64,000 bases of DNA, from the NCBI GenBank assembly GCA_014904845.1, contig MU119411.1, positions 1-64,000 on the forward strand. Reading direction: 5' to 3'. Within the stretch, counting starts at the first letter, position 1. Each line of letters opens with the position of its first letter. Shown in pieces: positions 41,668-55,513 of the stretch. A program made the translations under genes and the position numbers. Origin of the DNA: Acephala macrosclerotiorum. Taxonomy: Eukaryota > Ascomycota > Leotiomycetes > Helotiales > Mollisiaceae. The notes below the pieces were generated by a model, which was not told where the DNA came from, made no database searches, and worked only from the letters and a program-made list of their open reading frames with translations.

Positions 41668-44221
41668 CGTGGCGAGATTTATTAATCAGTGTCTGCAGCG
41701 ACCTGTTGAAGAAAGCTGTGGCTCGATGGACTTGCCTCGCAAGAGAGGGAGGAATGACAATCGGGAAAGAGCTTTTGTTATGGCAGCTGGTTCGGTGGCT
41801 TTTACTGAATATAGCACTTGCTCCGCCACTCTTTTCTGAATCTGACAAGTCCAGCTAGAAGCATGTCATAGAGAAACACATCGGTGAGGGCCAAAACCGA
41901 GGGGTTATCCAGCGATCGCTAAAGCCAATAGCAACACTATTCGCGATCCCGAAGGGTATGTAACAGAAAACATCTCATGTATGAGATAGAGTACGTTCAA
42001 CAATTAAATAATGACGCCTGATGCTGGGTTCGGCGCGATATTTCTGGTGATGAGAACTCGCCGAAGCCGAAGCTCATTGTCATCACTACTCGAAAAGGCA
42101 CTCCTCTGAAGACTGATCAACGGGATATTTGTGAATATGGGAGAAATGTCTCTTTACGAGGCGCTTGAGCATCATGTATTGACGGTTCGCAGTCCTATTT
42201 GATCAGAAGAGAAGGAATGGGAAGTGATCGTGAGGCAAAGGCAACGGTGAAAACGCACCGACCATTTTTCAGTGGCGTGCCCTGTAATTTTAGGGCTCGA
42301 ACACTGAAAGAAGGCCCCAAACTCCAGCGTCAGACCTGCCAGCGCGTTCAACACCCTTCAACGCCAGGCGTATCACAAATCGACTGTGTGAGAGTCGCGC
42401 GGAACTTCCACGAGCTTTCCTCAAATCATCCAACTCTCTCTTGGACAGCATCTTGAATGATCCAGACTTTTGGACACGAAAGCTCCTCATCTGAGCCGGC
42501 GTCCATCTCTCTACTCAGATATCAGCCGAAATGCACAATACCTTGGGATGGGAAGTGGATCGAACCCGCTAAAGAAAGGATTGCTCCAGCCCAGCAATTT
42601 ACTCACGAAGCTCGAATTGCCAAAAATCACAATCTCAACCGGTGGACTATTTTTGAAATTCCTAGCCTCTTTGCATATTTCCGTAAAGTAGAATTTGAGG
42701 TAGTCGATTCCCCCAGCCGACATGTTTTGCGATCCATCAACTATCGAGAGCTTCACCATAATCTCTCGGAACCATAGACGTATTTACCAAGTATATAAAC
42801 TCATCAAACCTTTCATCCATTTCCTCGTCCTTTTCGTCATGCTCATCACAGTTGCTCCCACCACGCACCCTTCTTAATATGCTCAAAGTGGGACCTGTAG
42901 ATCCAGCATTCGACCCCATGCTCTGAAGCTTCGGAGGATGAAGCGTTCAGCACCACAGCTCTTCGTGATTTTGCTTTCGGCTTCGTAGGTGCCGGCGCTG
43001 CCTTCGACGTTGAATGCTTCATCTTGACGTCCTTCTTTCTTGAAGTGGGAGGAGCTTTTTTGGCGGCTTCTTGCTCAATCTCTTTCCCCTTGTAAGATCG
43101 AGTACTGCATCGCAAGGGGGCCATTTCGTCATATGACGAGCTTAATTCTCAGTACACAGAACGATATTGTCCCTCATCTCAAAAATTCGAGCTCTTTGTA
43201 CATTTCGAACTGGTGCAATCATAACGCAAGCGTCTCGTTCCTTGTTCCTACATCTGACAACAAGAAAATAAATACGGGACAAAGGATAATCTCGTACGAA
43301 GAGAGGTACAATGTTGACAAAGCTCCTTTGCCTCCGTTGTTATTATGATATTAGGACGTGGTCTGAAAATCTCCCAGGTGCCCAGCCACCGCGACTTTCG
43401 GTGAACGGCATCCCAAACATGCTCATCGCGAATATCAGGAATATTATTGATGCGGCAGATTGAGGAACATACAAGACAAGAGCAACGATCAAGGAGAATA
43501 AAGACTTGTACAGCATTCGTTCCGCGACCTTGAAAACTTTGTAAAAGAGATGGGTATGTGTAGAATGGAGAACAGGGTAGAAGAGCCTGAAAATGGCGAG
43601 ATGGGGAGGTTGATTTTAGTGGCTCACGTGCTGAAGGGCCTCGAAACATGCACCAAAATTCTCCGACCAACAATTTCGACTACCCCCACCATTTCATCAA
43701 CTCTTCAGTCGATACAGCGTTTGGTATTACTGAAAGTTCAGTGCGCATGTCGCGCTTCTATTTGTGTTTGATTACGAAAATATCACATTAGTCAACGTGA
43801 TGGAGGAAATGTTGAAAACTCCGGGGATATTTCTGACAGCACAGTCGCTGCATGTCAGCGCTCCAGGCTTTTTGGCTCCAGTTGCACTCGAAGGTGTCAC
43901 CTGTCGAATCTATCAAGCCTTTCAAAAGTACTCTATTGTATTATTATTTATTGTATTTAGGTTCAGATCGTGATCCTCTTAAATCCATGCCTCGGATTTA
44001 TTTGCATTTGTGGTGGGATGAGTGTTGTTTGAGCCCTTTGCCTTAGCAGCGGTATTCTCGTCTTCGAGAATATGACCTGATTTTGACCTTATATCTGCGC
44101 CTGGCAGAGCCAAATGACGAGTGCGACCATCGCACCAACCCCCCATTACCTCGTTCAGAGCCTCAAGTATGGGAAGAATGCGACTGTAGATGGCGGCTCC
44201 CGGAGGTAGTTACTGCGTCGA
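41668..44221. other. gene-poor region
   Basis: 2.5 kb with no firm gene. On the minus strand a weak candidate (42846-43124) and open stretches at 42737-42919, 42511-42759 and 42290-42490 lie in successive frames, as expected for a decayed or heavily spliced gene. I could not join them consistently. The rest holds only short random ORFs. Confidence 0.4.
42846..43124 (-). CDS. possible small lysine-rich protein or first exon
   Basis: An ATG-initiated ORF of 92 codons, MAPLRCSTRSYKGKEIEQEA..., rich in Lys/Ala/Ser and ending HIKKGAWWEQL. It is not a known family. A GT in AACTGTGATGAG at its end could be a donor, with open sequence downstream, but no consistent joined model was found. Confidence 0.25.
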   Translation of the reverse strand: MAPLRCSTRSYKGKEIEQEAAKKAPPTSRKKDVKMKHSTSKAAPAPTKPKAKSRRAVVLNASSSEASEHGVECWIYRSHFEHIKKGAWWEQL

Positions 44222-46320
44222 GGCATGAACAGTGTTTTAATTAGTGTGCACTGCAGTGCCAAACTCAAACTTCAAACTAGAGTGCAAAAGAGCTGCACTA
44301 TACTGTACTTCGTTCATTTAAGCTACATTGCAATGCACATTAGCGTATAATACAAAAATAAGACTATTCGAATTTCTCTTTCTCAAACTTTTTTAGCTTT
44401 TCCTCTAATATCAATTGTAGTAATTGTAATTCTTTTTTAAGTTTTTTAATCTTATATTATAATTTTAAATATTTAAAAACTTTAATAATATTTATATTAA
44501 GTTTATTTTTAAAGTTCGAAATCAAGATTTTAATATTTAAAAAAAGTCTTTCGAAGTTAATTGATATAATTAAAATATATAAAATATTCAATACTAGTTT
44601 ATTAAAAATAAAATAATTTTTTTATTAGATTTTTTATTATTATTAAACTCGTAAATCGACGTCGAAAATGCAATTTAAAGTATAATAACGAATATATTCG
44701 TTTTTTAAATTGGAAATTTATTATTATATTTTTATTTATATTATAAAATTATTTTTATTTTAAAATACTAAAAAATTTTTAATTAAAAATAATATAAATT
44801 TATTTGAAATTTGAATTCAAAATAAAATTTGTAATATATATTAAATTTTTATTAAATTTATTATAATATTTATTTATTTTTATTTAATTTAAATTAAATA
44901 TAATAAATAAATTTATATAATTTATATATTTATTATAAAATTATTCGTATTATAAAAGAATAAAATTTATTACTAAAAAAACGATATTTAAAATTAATAT
45001 AATAAATTTTAAATTTAAAAATTAATATAATAAATTTTAAATTTAAAAATTCGTAAATATTTTAAAATATATTTTAATTTTTATTTGAAAACTCGTTTTA
45101 ATTTATAAAGTCTAAAAAATAGCGTTAAATATAAACTTTAATAATTTATTGATTAATATATAACGTATTATAATATTATTATTAAAAGTATTATTTGTAA
45201 TAATATAATTTAATTTGTTTTCAATTTTTTAATTTTTAATAAATTTTATTATAATAAAAATAATATTTTTTTTATTATAAGTTTTTTATAGTTTTTTTAT
45301 AATTAATATAAACTTTTTTAAAATTTTATATTTAATAATATAATAAATAATAATACTAAAAATTAATTTATTAATCGAAGAAATTTAAATATTGAATAAA
45401 AAATAAATTTTAATTTTGATATTAAAAAATTTAAATTTATTTTTATTTTTTTTAATTTCGAATTAATAAAGTATTTAAACTCGAATTATATTATTATTAT
45501 TTAAAAATTATCGATTAATATTTATATTTAAATAAATAAAAAAAACTTTAAAATTAAAATTTAAAATTAAATTTAAAAGTAAATTATATTTATAAATTTT
45601 CATTTTTTTTAAAAGTTTTTAATAATAGTATTATTATTACTTAAAATATAATTTTATAAATAAAATTAATAATATTAAATTTTTTTTTTTCGATATTATA
45701 AAAGATTTTTTATATATTATTTATATTTTTTATAAATTTGTAAATATAATATATACGTTATTATCGTTTAATTTTCGATTTTTTTAAAGAGAGAAAAAAT
45801 TATAAAAACTCGAAAGTTTTTATTAAAATAATATTAATAAAAAAAATATTCGATATTTATATAAAAAATTTAAATTAATTAAAAAAAACGTTCTAATTAA
45901 AAGTAAATTTAATTTAGCGTTTCAAGAGTATTATAATAAGTAAAAATTATAAAAAATATTATTATTTTATTATACTAAAAAAATAATTATAATTTTAATT
46001 TAATGATAAAATTTTTATTATTAATTTTTTTAATTTATTTACGTAAAATTTAAAAATACTTTTACGAATTATAATAATAAATTATTTAAAGATTAAATCT
46101 TTTAATTTTTTAAAAAAGTAGTATATTTTTAAAAATTTAATCGAGAAAGTGTAATTGCACTGTAGTTGCACTGTAGTGCACTTTTAACTATACCCTTTTA
46201 AACTGGGGTGCAAATGCTCTGTACCACACCAAGAAAGAAGGCATTTTGCACTGTATTAAGTACGTTGCACTAGGGTGCACACTGTACTTCGGTCGCACTA
46301 ATGAAAACACTGGGCATGAA
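44222..46320. mobile_element. hAT-type DNA transposon with 8-bp TSD, RIP-degraded interior
   Basis: 44230-46312 (2083 bp) has terminal inverted repeats CAGTGTTTTMATTAGTGYG (19 bp, two mismatches). It is flanked by a perfect 8-bp direct repeat GGCATGAA (44222-44229 and 46313-46320). CAGTG ends and 8-bp duplications define the hAT superfamily. The outer 130-170 bp at each end are of mixed composition and full of TGCACT/AGTGCA motifs, as expected for subterminal transposase-binding sites. The interior (about 44360-46140) is AT-rich with no ORF, so any transposase gene has been destroyed. Confidence 0.93.
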
Positions 46321-48319
46321 GACCACTCGTTTTATATCAACGTGATCCAGCCTGCAGAGAAAATGCAGAGCCGGGTCGGTGTTGTTTCGAGCGACTCTAC
46401 CTCGTTTGCTTCCCTTAAGATAGCTCTTCTTCTCAATTGACGATCTGGTATCTCACCATCCGTCTACATTGGTTTCACATCTCTCAACGCATACGACTTC
46501 TGCGGCAGCGTTGGGCGCTACACCCACTTTAATCCCATTTGACCCAACCGAGCTATCTACGGTTAAGTCCCCAATAGCCTCTGTTATGACAGATACCTAC
46601 ACGCTTCTCCCTGGTCCATATCCTAGTCCAATGCCTTTAATCACCAGGATAACCAGATACACTGAGCCTGTGGGGGGTCCTGCACGTCTCCTCGAATTTC
46701 GTGACCTGGAGCAGAACAGTCTCACTATATCGGGATATACTTATCTCGCTGGCAACTCTTCTGCCGCTGGATTTGGTGCCTGGAGCGGTGCATGGTGAAC
46801 TTTCGCCCTGATCTGAAATATTTTGCTGATAGATGTGATAGTCTACGATCCTTGTCATCTCACAACCGTCCTACCAGACCGAGTCAAGAGTGTCGATCCT
46901 ACTTGGGCGATCTGCGCAACAACGGTATTGGAGGGTGAGCAGCTTCCTCCTATTCATTGCGACACTGAGTTCAGGTTCTACAGTAACGCGTCAAGAGTCT
47001 GAGCCACTTAAGCGAAACGCGCCCAAAACGCGTGAATCGCGACTTAATTACTTTCAAAAAAAACTATATTCTAGCTTATAAAATCTTATATCTTTTTAGT
47101 ATAAGATACTTTCGAATATAGAAAATCATTTTGTCTCTTTGAATTTTATTTTATAATAAATGTTCTCGAATAATAATTGTTTTAAAATGCTAAAGTGCGA
47201 GTTACCAGATTTTACACGTTAAATCGGCCGTTTTTCGATTATTTTAAACACTTCTTATTCGATCGCTCGGCATGCGAGCGCTATGCTCACACTCTAAAAA
47301 CCTAATTAGAGATGAGAAACAACTCTTTAAAGCCTATTTAATAATGCAATTATTACGTCTACACACGTTGTAGTTCTAAAGATATTAGTCTTAGAAAAAG
47401 AGGCAAAATGGCTATTTTTGGTGGGGTTTTCGCTTATGGCTCAGACTCTTGACGTGGCACTGTAGGTTCTATGATCCACCGACCGCTCATGCACCACCAT
47501 CAGCGTTGATTCCGCCATCAATATACTCTCAAGCTGCGCTAGCATCATCACTGTGCCCGTTACGAGTCCCACTTCTCCGGCAATGACTTCGACAGCATTT
47601 CTATAACTGCAATCAGAAGAGCAATCAGAAAACCCTAAATATGTATCGGATGGTTCATTAGGGTCAACCGCCCCTCCAGTGTCTTAGCACTCCAGCACAG
47701 TTTCATAGTACGATTCAGAAGCAGCACTCAGTTTTACCAGGGTCCTTGGTCACGTATCAAACAAGGAGCGGTGACCCTTTGCGACCCCCTAACGAGGTGT
47801 CTGGCGCGGAGTCCCAAGTCAAGGGTTCTTCTCAAATATCCCAAGCCCTCAGTCTCTCGGTCCTATCTTACCTCCCGCCAGAGTTGTCTGCGATTACCTC
47901 AAGTACATTGATCCCAGGAGGAATGACTGTAACAATATCCGGAACCATCTACAGCCAAGCAACCCCCAGTGGAAGCATCGTTGTCGAGGCCTCAGCTTCC
48001 TTAACCTCCAAAGTCAAGTTCTCCACAACCTCTTTCCTCCCAGCCGAATCGTCAATCATCTGCATCAAGAACGATCATTCCTGGAGAACCACCCCTGAAG
48101 ATATCTGGTACCGTGTACTCACAGGCTGCAAGTGGAAGAAGCATTATTATCGAGGTCGCTGCTTCAGCTGACCCGACTCATTTGACCATAGCACGGAGCG
48201 ATCCTCCCCTGGGGTCTATCATAATGTATCTATTTGGTCCGGACTCTGCATCTCAGAGCACGACAACTTCCCAGGTTAATTCAAGAATTCCAACTCCTGT
48301 ATCGTTGAACAGCAGCTGA
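46321..48319 (+). pseudogene. decayed S/T-rich surface-protein gene, split by a MITE
   Basis: Open stretches at 46469-46798, 47746-48171 and 48113-48319 carry low-complexity, extracellular-type sequence with a repeated unit: IPGGMTVTISGTIYSQATPS and a second copy around LKISGTVYSQAASGRSIII. The two copies lie in different frames, and no ATG-to-stop model spans them. These repeat units (ISGT-Y-S-A-SG) occur in fungal Ser/Thr-rich surface proteins. The gene is interrupted at 46981-47462 by a TIR element. Function cannot be retained. Confidence 0.6.
46979..47464. mobile_element. 482-bp TIR element with TA target duplication
   Basis: 46981-47462 begins CAGTAACGCGTCAAGAGTCT and its reverse complement begins CAGTGCCACGTCAAGAGTCT. 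Identity continues through GAGCC and the next ~20 bp with small differences. TA stands on each side, as for Tc1/mariner/pogo-type elements. The interior is AT-biased with no ORF, so the element is non-autonomous. Confidence 0.85.
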
Positions 48320-48482
48320 GTCCCTTTGCAAGTCCAAAATACGCCACCAAAGATGAAGCGGGCCTCAAACATCTCATCGCAGCTCTAGGTATACTTGTCG
48401 CCCTTTAGATCTTCTAATTAATCATCAAAATTTATGTATTCATTCCTATCCCGATATTCTGAAACGCTAGAAACAGACCCTA

Positions 48483-49406
48483 TCATCTCTCCAACGCAGG
48501 CCACAACCTGAAAGCCTTCTTGTACCACTTGACCGCCTCCATACTCTCCCCACTATCCTCCAACCTCTCCGCAATCTCCAACATCTTCCTCCCCTTCTCC
48601 TCATCTCCTAACCCACCATACAGCTCCTCAAAATCAAACTCCTTCACCCTTCTATACATCACATCCGTTCTCAACAAGTACTTCTCCCCACCTGCCAACT
48701 CCTCCCCATCATGCCAAACCGTCTCTCGGAAGATAGCTGCGGTGCCGAGCACGGGCTGGACTTGTGCGAGGACTTTGGGTCCTGGGATCGTGAGGAACCG
48801 CGTTGCTCCTTTATGTTCGGAAGGAACGGTATTTAGGTAGATGTTTACTGTCATGAAGGAGCAGGAATCGACGGAGGCGAAGCGTTGGCCGTCGAGATGC
48901 GGGGAGAATTTACCTTCTATTGGGAATTGTCAGCATATTTCTTCGAAGTTTCTTTAGGCCCTCAATCAAGAAGTTGAAGTAGAACAAGACCAAGCTTCCC
49001 TTCGAAAGTCGAATCATGAAAGCAGGTGGGGCAGCATACCAGGTAAATACCGACATAACCGAAACCTCTCATTCAATCCCTCAACCTCCCACAAACACCC
49101 ATCTTCATCCTTCACCATCCTCTCTATCCCCCGCTTCCCGTCTCCATTCCCTGTATCAACTTCCTTCGTCTCCGCCCCTTCCATTTTCACTTCGTAAAAT
49201 CTCCCTAACCTCTCCCAAATTAACTCTGCCAACACCGGATCATCAAAAGCTTCTCGGTCCCTCACAGTGGCCGGCGTTACATTCGACGGAATCAAGTCCC
49301 TATGCTGTGAGATGATGGTATTGCATTCTTGCTCGTTGAGCAGGGTGGTAAGAACGTGGATTGTTTGGGAGGTGGGGAGGTTGAGCTGTGTATAGGTGGT
49401 GTTCAT
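48483..49406 (-). CDS. 2-oxoglutarate/Fe(II)-dependent oxygenase (prolyl-4-hydroxylase type)
   Basis: Two exons (49406-49040, 48916-48483; 123-bp intron) give 266 aa. The double-stranded beta-helix core carries the iron ligands H129 and D131 ([11 protein letters not shown]), strand motifs MTVNIYLN and GATRFL, and the distal iron His in [11 protein letters not shown] basic residue that would bind 2-oxoglutarate is plausible in [11 protein letters not shown]. After the core comes a short helical tail resembling one tetratricopeptide-like repeat ([14 protein letters not shown]). The substrate is unknown. The intron joins [15 protein letters not shown], a typical family sequence, which supports the splice. 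Confidence 0.88.
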
Positions 49407-50993
49407 TTTGATGTTGCTTGAAGTTGACTTTCTGTAGGGCGTTGGAAGGTACTTGGTATTTGGCAGTGGTTTGGCTGATTGTCCAGTTATTTCTTGGTAC
49501 TTAGAGCTGTAAGCAGTGAGCTTTTCGGAATACAGACAATGAGAAAAAGGCCGAATCTCAAGTCATTTGAAGCTGATGCTATGCAGGATGTGGAGAGAAA
49601 CTTGGATTCAGGCGGCGATCATTTGTGATTGCCCGACTACATTTTGGGACTACAAAGAGGGAAAGTCTGAGTATTAGGAGACAGACAATAGGAAGTTGAG
49701 GAAGGGTTAAGGTCTCGTCTCATGGCTGAGACTCAGCCTTACTCTTGGGGCGGCGTGAGTCATTTAACGGGATGGCAGAATACCACGACACGAGGGGATA
49801 CGTTGGAATGGGATGGTGACAGGAAACAACCCACAAGGCTTTTCGCGCATTACTAATAATGGGCAAAAAGTTGCAAAGTGATTCAGACGGCGAGGGAGAT
49901 GAAGAAATGAAGCACTAGAAGCATTCCACATAGCTATTCCCGCAGCATGAGGGATCAGCGAAAACCATAACTTCACTTTGCTATTCGCGCAACTCAGTTG
50001 TTGCGTGAAAAGCGAACATATCACAGGAAAACATAAAGCCAACATGATGTGGTAGACAGACTAATTTTCATTGCAGGATTCATCAAAGAATCGTCCCATG
50101 TTTTCCATCACTCAGCGCGTAGTCGCTAGATGTGCCTCAGTCCAGCCTCAGCTGGATGGACAGGAGCACTTCCGTTTTGCCATCAGCTCATATCAAGCAT
50201 ATTTCTTCCTTTTCTTCCACTTCCATCAAAGAAGAAATCTGCCTGCTCTGTTTGCAGGAGCCCACGCCAATTGAACCATTGCATGATGAAAAAAGAAATA
50301 TCAAAGAGCCATATCAAATCTTTCTTGAAACCTCTACCTCTCGTATCATTAAAAGTCATGAATGAGAAGAAAGATCTGCCAGAAAGATCATCCGTCCGTC
50401 CGCCCACTTTTGTCTATGCGCAAAACCATGACGATTCTCAAATGAGAAAGCAAAAAGAGAAAACAAATTGTGCACGATCTTCTATTTTGGGAGCAGCAAA
50501 ATGCTGCCCGACCCTCGAATGATTATTGTTGCTGGATCCGAATGATTTTTCGAGGAACATGACCGTCATAATGCGTTCTGTGTAACCCAAGGTAGCACCC
50601 CATGCTAAACCCAGGTAAAAGAAAGCATCATGACCGGTACGCCGAAGGTGGGATCTCATGCATCTGCCTGATCGCCGTTGATCATCTATGGGGTATCGAG
50701 AGACGAGGACGAGGCGACAGCCAGGAACAAAAGACAACGCTATCTATTCTTATGCCGTTCGATGGTCGAAAACCACGAGTTAAGCCGGCCCCATTTACAA
50801 GGGACAGGAGCCAGCTTGGTCGTGATAATGCCGCCGCCAGAAAGTCGAAAGTGCTGCAAATGTCGAAACGCGAAGCAAAGTACCGAATGAAAAGCCAATG
50901 TATCCCTAGAGATACCCGTGTGACGCCTTTGTCCCATCTAAGATGTACCGAAGTCGAATCGAAAGGAACAAAGATGCGTCGAATGATGGCAAA
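49407..50993. other. intergenic, DED1 3' flank
   Basis: 1.6 kb between the oxygenase start and the DED1 stop. Overlapping ORFs (50071-50522, 50602-51039) show no domain. The right part probably holds the DED1 3' UTR, and the left part the oxygenase promoter. Confidence 0.5.
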
Positions 50994-53483
<2,490 letters not shown>

Positions 53484-54169
53484 GATTGCGTCGATGATTA
53501 TCGGGTGAGGCTGAGGAGGTGAAGTGATTCGTAAGGAGTTGTGTTATCGAGATCGAAGTGTCGAGAGTGTAGAGGTCTTCTTAATCTCTCCTGAAAGACC
53601 GTTGGATCTAAAAGAGAGTGTAAAAAGACGTTGCGAAAAGATCTATGAACCGAAACGCGATCGAAACGATTATGGAGAAAAGAAGGCCTGATTGCTTCCT
53701 CGCTCTATGTAAATCAACTGCGCGTCGAAGGTCGTAAAACCGTGATGTACTGTAGGGGAGATCCTCAGAAAGAACGAAGACCTTCTAAGAAAAATGTGGG
53801 AGAGGAGATATTGTAGTTCGGGAGTTGTAGAAGGAGAAGAGAAGGAAGAGATTTTGAAGGCAAAATTTTGTTGTAAAGGCCTTCTAGATCTCGCTTGCCC
53901 CAATCCACTCTAGTGTCCGATTAATCTGCACGAAGGGCATTATGTCAGCGCTTTGGCCTTCAACCTTCACCGCCCCCTTGGAAACGTGATATTCTATTTT
54001 TCTATGAGTAATGCATTTGTTCGAGGCTTCGAGTGCATTCGAGGTTATAATTACTTGGTTCATCGATGACGGTTGCTGCATGATAAGTGCAGCTGACTCG
54101 AGGTTCTGTGACAGATGCTTCTCCAACAGCTGTTAAAGTGTGGCGAAAGATGCGCATCAAGCAGGCAGC
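53484..54169. other. DED1 5' UTR/promoter and spacer
   Basis: No gene seen. The first few hundred bases should contain the DED1 leader, which is commonly long in fungi. Confidence 0.5.
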
Positions 54170-55020
54170 TGAAAATCTTTGCAAGGGACTTCGACGACTT
54201 GGGACGGTAAGGGGGGAGGTTCCTATTGGTGCGACCGCCTATGGCACTGTTCCTGGCTTAGTGTTCAAAAGGGGTTCATGGTTTTGTCACGGGCGTTGCA
54301 GCCTTATCTTCTCCTTCTTTGGAGAGCCTTTGGTGCTCTGTGTATCTGTGTATGGTCTCGTTTATGACCTCGTCTCTGTTAGGTGCAAGTGCCATTGATG
54401 TCAGCCTGGCAGGACCGATTTTCTGACTAATTGTTCAATAAGGGGTTGGGGTCTTGTCACGGGGATTGCGGCCTCGTTCTTTTCTTTTCGTGTGCTTTTC
54501 AGCGTGTCCGCACGTAGTCTCGCTGGCGGGGTTGTTTTAATTTGCACTCTACAACTGCTGGTCACTTAGAGCCTGTTATAACATCCCTTGTGTCCAAGTG
54601 ATCAAAAGCCGTTCAAGGTCTTGTCACGGGGTCTACAGCCTCATATCTTCTTCCTTTCGTGTGGCCTTGGGTTGCTTTCTCTGTGCATCTGAGTGTAGTC
54701 TCGTTTGTGACCTCGTTTAAAAGGGGCGAGCAATTCACTCGGTGGGAAGCATCTATTCTCATTCTCCGATAGCCTCATCCTCACCTCCTTTCGCCCGTCC
54801 TTTCACTGATTTCTTTGTATGATTTGCATGTGGGCTCGTTTGTCGCCTCGCATAGAAGCGGGAGGAGCAACCAATCCACCAGGAGAAGGGACTCTATTAT
54901 CAAGCAGCTAGGCAGCCTCGGCTCCCTCTTTTGTCCGTTGATAACTGCCTTCCCTATGGTGTCCTCTGGTCTCGTTTCGAAAAGGGCGAATGGTCCACCT
55001 GGAAAAAAGGATTTATACTT
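54170..55020 (+). repeat. degenerate ~170-bp tandem repeat, four to five copies
   Basis: Three clear copies start at the anchor GTYTTGTCACGGG (54281, 54451, 54618; spacing 170 and 167 bp). Each continues with a CAGCCTC/CGGCCTC block, TTCTTCCTTTCGTGTG, then GTGTAGTCTCGTTTGTGACCTCG. A fourth copy (from about 54770) and a truncated fifth (to about 55000, ending GTCTCGTTTCGAAAAGGG) have lost the anchor. Copies are strongly diverged. ORFs inside are incidental. Confidence 0.75.
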
Positions 55021-55513
55021 TGGAAACTTTAACACTTTCTTTTTTAATTTCCAAATATAAATAAATATTCATAAACTTAAAATTGGCTCTGGAACCGTTA
55101 TTATATTTTCAAATAATCAATATTTAAATTGAAAATTGAAATTATTATATTTTGCAAATAATATAAAAAATTATATTATGGGAATAAAAATCGACAATAA
55201 TATTTTTTTTTTCTTAGTAGATATTTTATTACGAAGGGCAGGACCTTTGATTTATTTTACTTTATAAAGCAAAGTTGATCTGTTGAGAATAGTTGGCCAC
55301 GAAGCCGCCGAAGTCTGGCGTTGTCGCCAAAAGCGAAAGCGACCCCCGCTTCAGCCTTGCTGCCTAGAATTACCAACATTCAAACCAACAATCCTACCAT
55401 CCTTCCCTTCCTTCATTCCACCATCACACCTTACTCTTCTGCGGCTTTCTGATTGAGACTTTGCTCTTTTCACCATTTCGCATCTGCAATTTCCATCACA
55501 TTCAGCCTCTGCA
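55021..55513. other. short AT-rich patch and promoter of the GNAT/ankyrin-like gene
   Basis: 55030-55260 is AT-rich, like a small RIP patch, without ORFs. 55330-55513 is pyrimidine-rich and leads to the ATG at 55514. Confidence 0.55.

Noticed and set aside
44360..46140. Search for a hAT transposase ORF in the element interior
   Set aside because: No reading frame of meaningful length survives in the AT-converted interior, so no coding claim is made.
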